NCBI GenBank assembly: GCA_965153455.1
Contig: OZ234496.1
Span: 16,422,304 to 16,486,303 of the forward strand
Origin: Sphagnum compactum
Lineage: Eukaryota; Bryophyta; Sphagnopsida; Sphagnales
Length of the DNA: 64,000 nucleotides
Reading direction: 5' to 3'
Position numbers and translations under genes: made by a program. The first letter of the stretch is position 1. Each line of letters begins with the position of its first letter. Below, in pieces: positions 59,951-64,000 of this stretch. The notes beneath the pieces are model-generated. The model saw only the letters and a list, made by a program, of their open reading frames with translations, was not told the DNA's origin and did no database searches.

Positions 59951-62900
59951 CCTTGTTAGCCTCATGTTCAATTTGAAGGCCAAATGGCATATGATGGTTC
60001 CAGCAGACCTGGTTACCTTGAGATGCAAATATTGTGGAAACTGCTGGAGCACCCAGAAACAAGGACTTGAACTGTGCAATGCAAGCGTAATCCACTGAGG
60101 AAATATCACAATCCCATGATAAGTTGTCAAGTTATTTTGCAGTCTTTTTGGGATGTCACTGTAGTGAGTGGTTTGAATGTGACCTGGTTTTGTGCATAAT
60201 TATGGAACACACCTACTACTGTGTGTAGTTGTATAGGCACAAGCACAAACATGCTCATAAGGCCATAACTGGGGACTGCATTGAGGTTGTTGATGGTTCC
60301 AGTGCAGGTCCATGGTCCTTGAAAATGCATGGTGCCTTAGAGCTGTTTTCAAGAGCAATTGTGGTTTGTTTGGGAAGGAGTAAGCTGAAATTTATCCAGC
60401 AGTGATCTATGTAAGCTTGAGGAGAGATTCTTCTTTGGTGTGTGGAAAGAAAGATAAGTTTTACCAATTCTCTCTCCCATGTTTTGTTTCAACTATTTTA
60501 GCTTGTTTCTTCTACACATGGAAAACACCAGATGTTCAACCAGATGTTCGAACCCTAAACCTGAATAATTCCTACTTTTTTCAATCCTGTTGTTGCCTCT
60601 GAATGTTTCTCTACTCCTGAGCTTCTTTTAGAAAGCAGTTCCCTCTGCCGATGCTTGTTGGCCTTTTATAGGTTTCCAAGATGTAGGAAACTGATGGGCA
60701 ATTCTTGGATTTTAAGACCCTTTGGAGCAGTACCAAGTTCTTGAACTCTCTCAAGATTGGTACAGATCTTTCTCCTCATTTGTTTCCCCGTTTTCTCCCT
60801 CATTATTTAATTCCTTCTTTGGTAGAAATCAATCATATCTGGTAGGGTCATGGTGCGAATTGTTAGGCCTATATGCAGATGTTTGTTTGAAGAGGAGTGT
60901 GAAGGTCTGTTCTGTGGAGTTAGTTCCTTCTCCAGAGGTTGAGAGTTATGAAAGTAGCAGAGAATGAAATTTAGTCTTGTTTTCTTTTGGTAGATAACAA
61001 GAACATGTTCCTCCTCAAATGAATGTAGCAATGAATGTTTTACTAATTTGTTGTTGTTTCTAAACTAATATCTGCATTGGTACTAATTTGTTGCAGTCCA
61101 TTTCTCTTGATTTATTTATCTACTTTTGAAAAAACTTACGAAGGTCTTTGGTGTCTATCAAAATATCAACTGTGGTTTCGTGTATTTAAGAGAAAAAGAA
61201 TTTCTTGGATGTTTAACAATAATCCAAGATTTTCAGAGGAGTGCTTAAAATGTTAACATTGACATAAAAATAGATATTTTCCATCATAATATTTCTCATG
61301 TTGTCAAGTGTGGCATAGTTGTGTAACAAGTTGGAGCCTAGGGCAAGTTGGAGCCTAGGGCAAATGATTAGTATCTTTAAAAAAAAATTCAGTTTTGTTG
61401 CTTTGGAATTGTGAAGTTTTTTGTTGTTTTAGAAATTCTAATAATATTGTCTTAGGTGCATGCTGCATTGTTTCTGTGCTTACATTCGTTTGTCACCATA
61501 ATCAGCAGTGTTTTTTTTCTGCTTAGTTTTTCTCTGTGCTTTCTGGAGAAGTTGAGATTTTTTGAGGACAACATTCGATATAAGAAGTATCTAGAGATTA
61601 AGGGTGCTGGTCACCATTAAAACAGTAGGGTCCTCTAGGGTCCTACCACCTTGTGTAAGCACTAGCTTTTTTTCTTTTCTATTTCTTTTCCAGTCCGTCA
61701 ATCTTTGCAGCTCTCTTTTTTAAAGATTGTGCTAACTGTGATGATGATGATCTCCACAAAAGTGTAAGAGATCTTTTTAAATTAATGAAAATGATGGAAA
61801 GAAAAAGATCAATCGGAAAAACCATTCAGAGGAAGAAATCTGTCAATTAGTCAGGTCAGTTGAGACCTGCATATCATGATCTTGAGACAATGTTTTTAAA
61901 CGGTGTCACAAAGCTACCCAAAATCTTTCTGTTACTTACTTTCTTCCATTCTGTTACTTTTCAATTTTCCCAAACTGGCAAAATCTTACTGTTACTTTCT
62001 TCCATTCTGTTACTTTCAATTTTCCCAAACTGGCAATTAAACCCACAAGAAAACTTAGCCAAACTTGGCTTATGGGTACAAGTAACGTAAAAATAGCGAA
62101 AACTGTTCACATTTTAGGCTAATAGAGAAATTTGACGATGTTGCAAAAAATACTGTCAAGCTCTGGCTCTACAAAAATTAGCCAACTAAAATTAGTCTTT
62201 AAGCAATCTTTGTGAAAATAATTTAATTATCCACAGAAACTAGAAGGGTTGCCTGGGATTAACATTACAGACCGCACTTCAACCTGGCCAGATGTGAGTG
62301 CTTCTTCAAGCAAACTCGGAAGGGGAGGTGTACACGACCATTATTATGAACCACCATAACACATACCTTTCAGGCTTCCTGCATCTTACCTTTCAAACAC
62401 AACCTCCCCACATCTAACAAACAGCAAAATCTCCAAAACCAGTATTAATGTGCCTGCCCGTCCATCACAACAGAGAAGGATCAAAACTGCAGACAAACTG
62501 CACCACAAAGCATGCCACACAACCTTTTGTTCTTGACATCTTGGTCACTACTACAAGCCTATGATCATCAATTATGTGCATAACGTGGTCAAGAAAATGG
62601 CATAATCTGCTAACCTAGACCTTATATGTAATAATAGCACATAACATGTAAAATTTTGATATCTATCTGACCATGAGTATCTGAACACCATAATAGTACC
62701 AGTTCTCTACATGAATACACAGCACACACAGGGACATGATCCAAGCTTAATCAAGACTACCAAATAGGTAGAGTAGAGACAACAGTATTATGTTATACAA
62801 ACCGCACAATACAAAGAAAGCAGTATTGTACAGGTAACTGAAACTTGTTCTTGAACCCTACTAACAGAGATGTCAGATCATTTGAGCACAAATTCACTCA

Positions 62901-63161
62901 ATACCCATACTAACCCCCTGACAGACTTGACTGTTTTGGAAATGATCTAAGTGAAGTGTGAGCTGTAGGCAGTCTCTTTGGAAGGATCTGGAAACAAAGA
63001 ATACCTAGCAAGCACTAAACTAACCACTACATACCAGTGACATGAGGGCCTCTGACTAAGTGAGGAAGCTCTAACTACAAAGCCAAACCAGGATTGATGA
63101 AGAAAGATTACACTCAAAGGATGCCACTGCCTCTTGTCTCCATCAGATGCCGGTAGCACCT
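59951..63161. other. IQD 3' flank and unassigned DNA
   Basis: The first part holds the IQD 3' UTR. No further gene is evident; open frames at 60722-60967 and 61860-62090 have no domain. The right part should contain the 3' UTR of the small gene read on - from 63539. Confidence 0.5.
61921..62035. repeat. Tandem duplication, 60/55-bp units
   Basis: AAATCTTTCTGTTACTTACT ... CCATTCTGTTAC ... TTTTCCCAAACTGGCA (61921-61980) is repeated at 61981-62035 with a few small deletions. Confidence 0.9.
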
Positions 63162-63539
63162 TCATTGACCAACCAGTGTCGCAGCTTCAACCTCGTTTAC
63201 AGACCAGTTGCGGAAAAAGCTGCAATCTCTGCGGACTGCATAGCATCTAGTCAGCCGTGGTATGATATCTTCATCTGAAAGAGGAGCAACCTTGGATCCC
63301 TGTGCTATTAACACTGGCTCTGTGGCAGTGGTCGTTGTTGATGGAGGTAGCTGTGGCTGTTGTTGCTTCTTATTATTAGCCCAGCATCTGGTGAGGCAAA
63401 CTCTATCATCATCTTCTGGGCGCACAGAAAACGAGCGTGTCTCCATTTCATCTTCAATCCGGAAGGATTTTGTAGAGCCTTCCATTGTGTTGCATGTTAA
63501 GCACCCGAGGCTCATGGTTGAGAACGTTGTGAACGGCAT
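63162..63539 (-). CDS. Small unrecognised protein, 125 residues
   Basis: Single open frame on - with ATG at 63537-63539; a second in-frame ATG at 63513-63515 (MSLGCLTCNT) may be the real start. I do not recognise the family. It has a short Cys-containing N-terminus (GCLTCNTMEGSTKSFRIEDE), a middle of Gln, Pro and Thr repeats (QQQPQLPPSTTTTAT), and a C-terminal block LTRCYAVRRDCSFFRNWSVN rich in basic and aromatic residues. It is soluble-looking, with no signal or membrane segment. The charged, non-repetitive ends and the lack of low-complexity stops argue for a real gene. The leader shows possible splice signals (next entry). Confidence 0.5.
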   Translation of the reverse strand: MPFTTFSTMSLGCLTCNTMEGSTKSFRIEDEMETRSFSVRPEDDDRVCLTRCWANNKKQQQPQLPPSTTTTATEPVLIAQGSKVAPLSDEDIIPRLTRCYAVRRDCSFFRNWSVNEVEAATLVGQ

Positions 63540-64000
63540 TCAAGTTGGTAGAATAGTTACAGCAGCTACCAAACACTACAGTAGCCAAAAAAACCAACCA
63601 AAAAAGAACTCATGATCAGTCCACAGGGGTTTCCTTGGCCTAAAAACCACAAAAAGGAAGAGATATGGAAGCCGGAAAAAAACTAAAAGCCCCCACGACC
63701 AGCAGACAACCCACCAGAAATGGACAAGAGCTGCCAACCAGATCTATACCAACACTGAACGTCTTGGCAGCAAACGACTTCCCTGCAATCCTACCATCTC
63801 CCGGAAACACAGCGTCTAAGAAAGTGTTTTTGATCCCCAATTGTAACAACCGTGGCAAAGGTAAGAAAGAAACCCTCGCTAAGAAAAGGAACCAAAACAA
63901 AGAGAAAAAGATTCCTCACATCCGCGCGGAATACCAAGATCCTAAGCCAAAAAAGAAAGTGATCCGGCCAACCATACAAGTAAAGAACCTCACCTGTTTG
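63540..64000 (-). other. Probable leader and 5' intron of the small gene
   Basis: On -, the window edge reads CAAACAG followed by GTGAGG, a good splice donor (exon part 63994-64000). Candidate acceptors lie nearer the ATG (for example CTACTGTAG and TTTGGTAG at about 63560-63585). A leader intron is therefore plausible, with the first exon outside the window. The 86-codon frame at 63900-63640 would lie inside it. Confidence 0.35.

Noticed and set aside
63640-63900. 86-codon hydrophobic frame on -
   Set aside because: Lies where a leader intron is expected and looks like thymine-rich intron sequence read as Phe/Leu.

Overview
The window is nuclear DNA of a land plant. Three multi-exon genes with GT-AG introns have clear plant homologues: a UPF0183/PHAF1-family protein, a chloroplast-lumen FKBP18-type immunophilin, and an IQD calmodulin-binding protein. 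A fourth, small reading frame at the right edge is probably real. The rest is A+T-rich DNA built from decayed transposons and tandem repeats. I cannot name the species. Introns of 100-1000 bases, gene sequences somewhat divergent from flowering plants, and the load of old hAT and Ty3 elements would fit a spore-bearing plant such as a fern, lycophyte or bryophyte; that is inference only.

Layout: 1-4958, PHAF1-like gene on +, first exon outside the window, 13 exons visible. 4959-12480, intergenic DNA with a hAT transposase relic (about 7.6-10.3 kb). 12481-16600, FKBP18-like gene on -, six exons, complete. 16.7-29.2 kb, repeat-dense block: five-copy minisatellite behind the FKBP18 start, two further BED-finger hAT relics with (T)TACAC-rich ends, several minisatellites, a pogo/Emigrant-like MITE with perfect inverted repeats and TA target duplication, a fold-back element and a small MITE. 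29.2-42.1 kb, mostly unrecognised DNA with a PIF/Harbinger relic (33.6-34.5 kb), a 715-bp hAT MITE with an exact 8-bp target duplication (36290-37004) and a second copy of the small MITE (39278-39488). 42168-49107, full-length but dead Ty3/gypsy chromovirus with two LTRs, PBS, gag, pol, chromodomain, PPT and a 5-bp target duplication GTAAT. 49.1-54.6 kb, featureless A+T-rich DNA ending in long G and C homopolymers. 54.6-59.95 kb, IQD gene on + with a duplicated leader region. 59.95-64 kb, IQD 3' flank, then a small gene on -.

The host genes do not form a pathway: PHAF1 relatives act at the autophagic membrane, FKBP18 acts in the thylakoid lumen, IQD proteins link calmodulin to microtubules and membranes. 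I found no convincing new multi-gene system. The points most worth a second look are a 30-bp duplicated splice acceptor on both sides of a PHAF1 exon, the tandem duplication of the IQD leader exon with its splice donor, the minisatellite behind FKBP18, and the well-delimited transposon copies.
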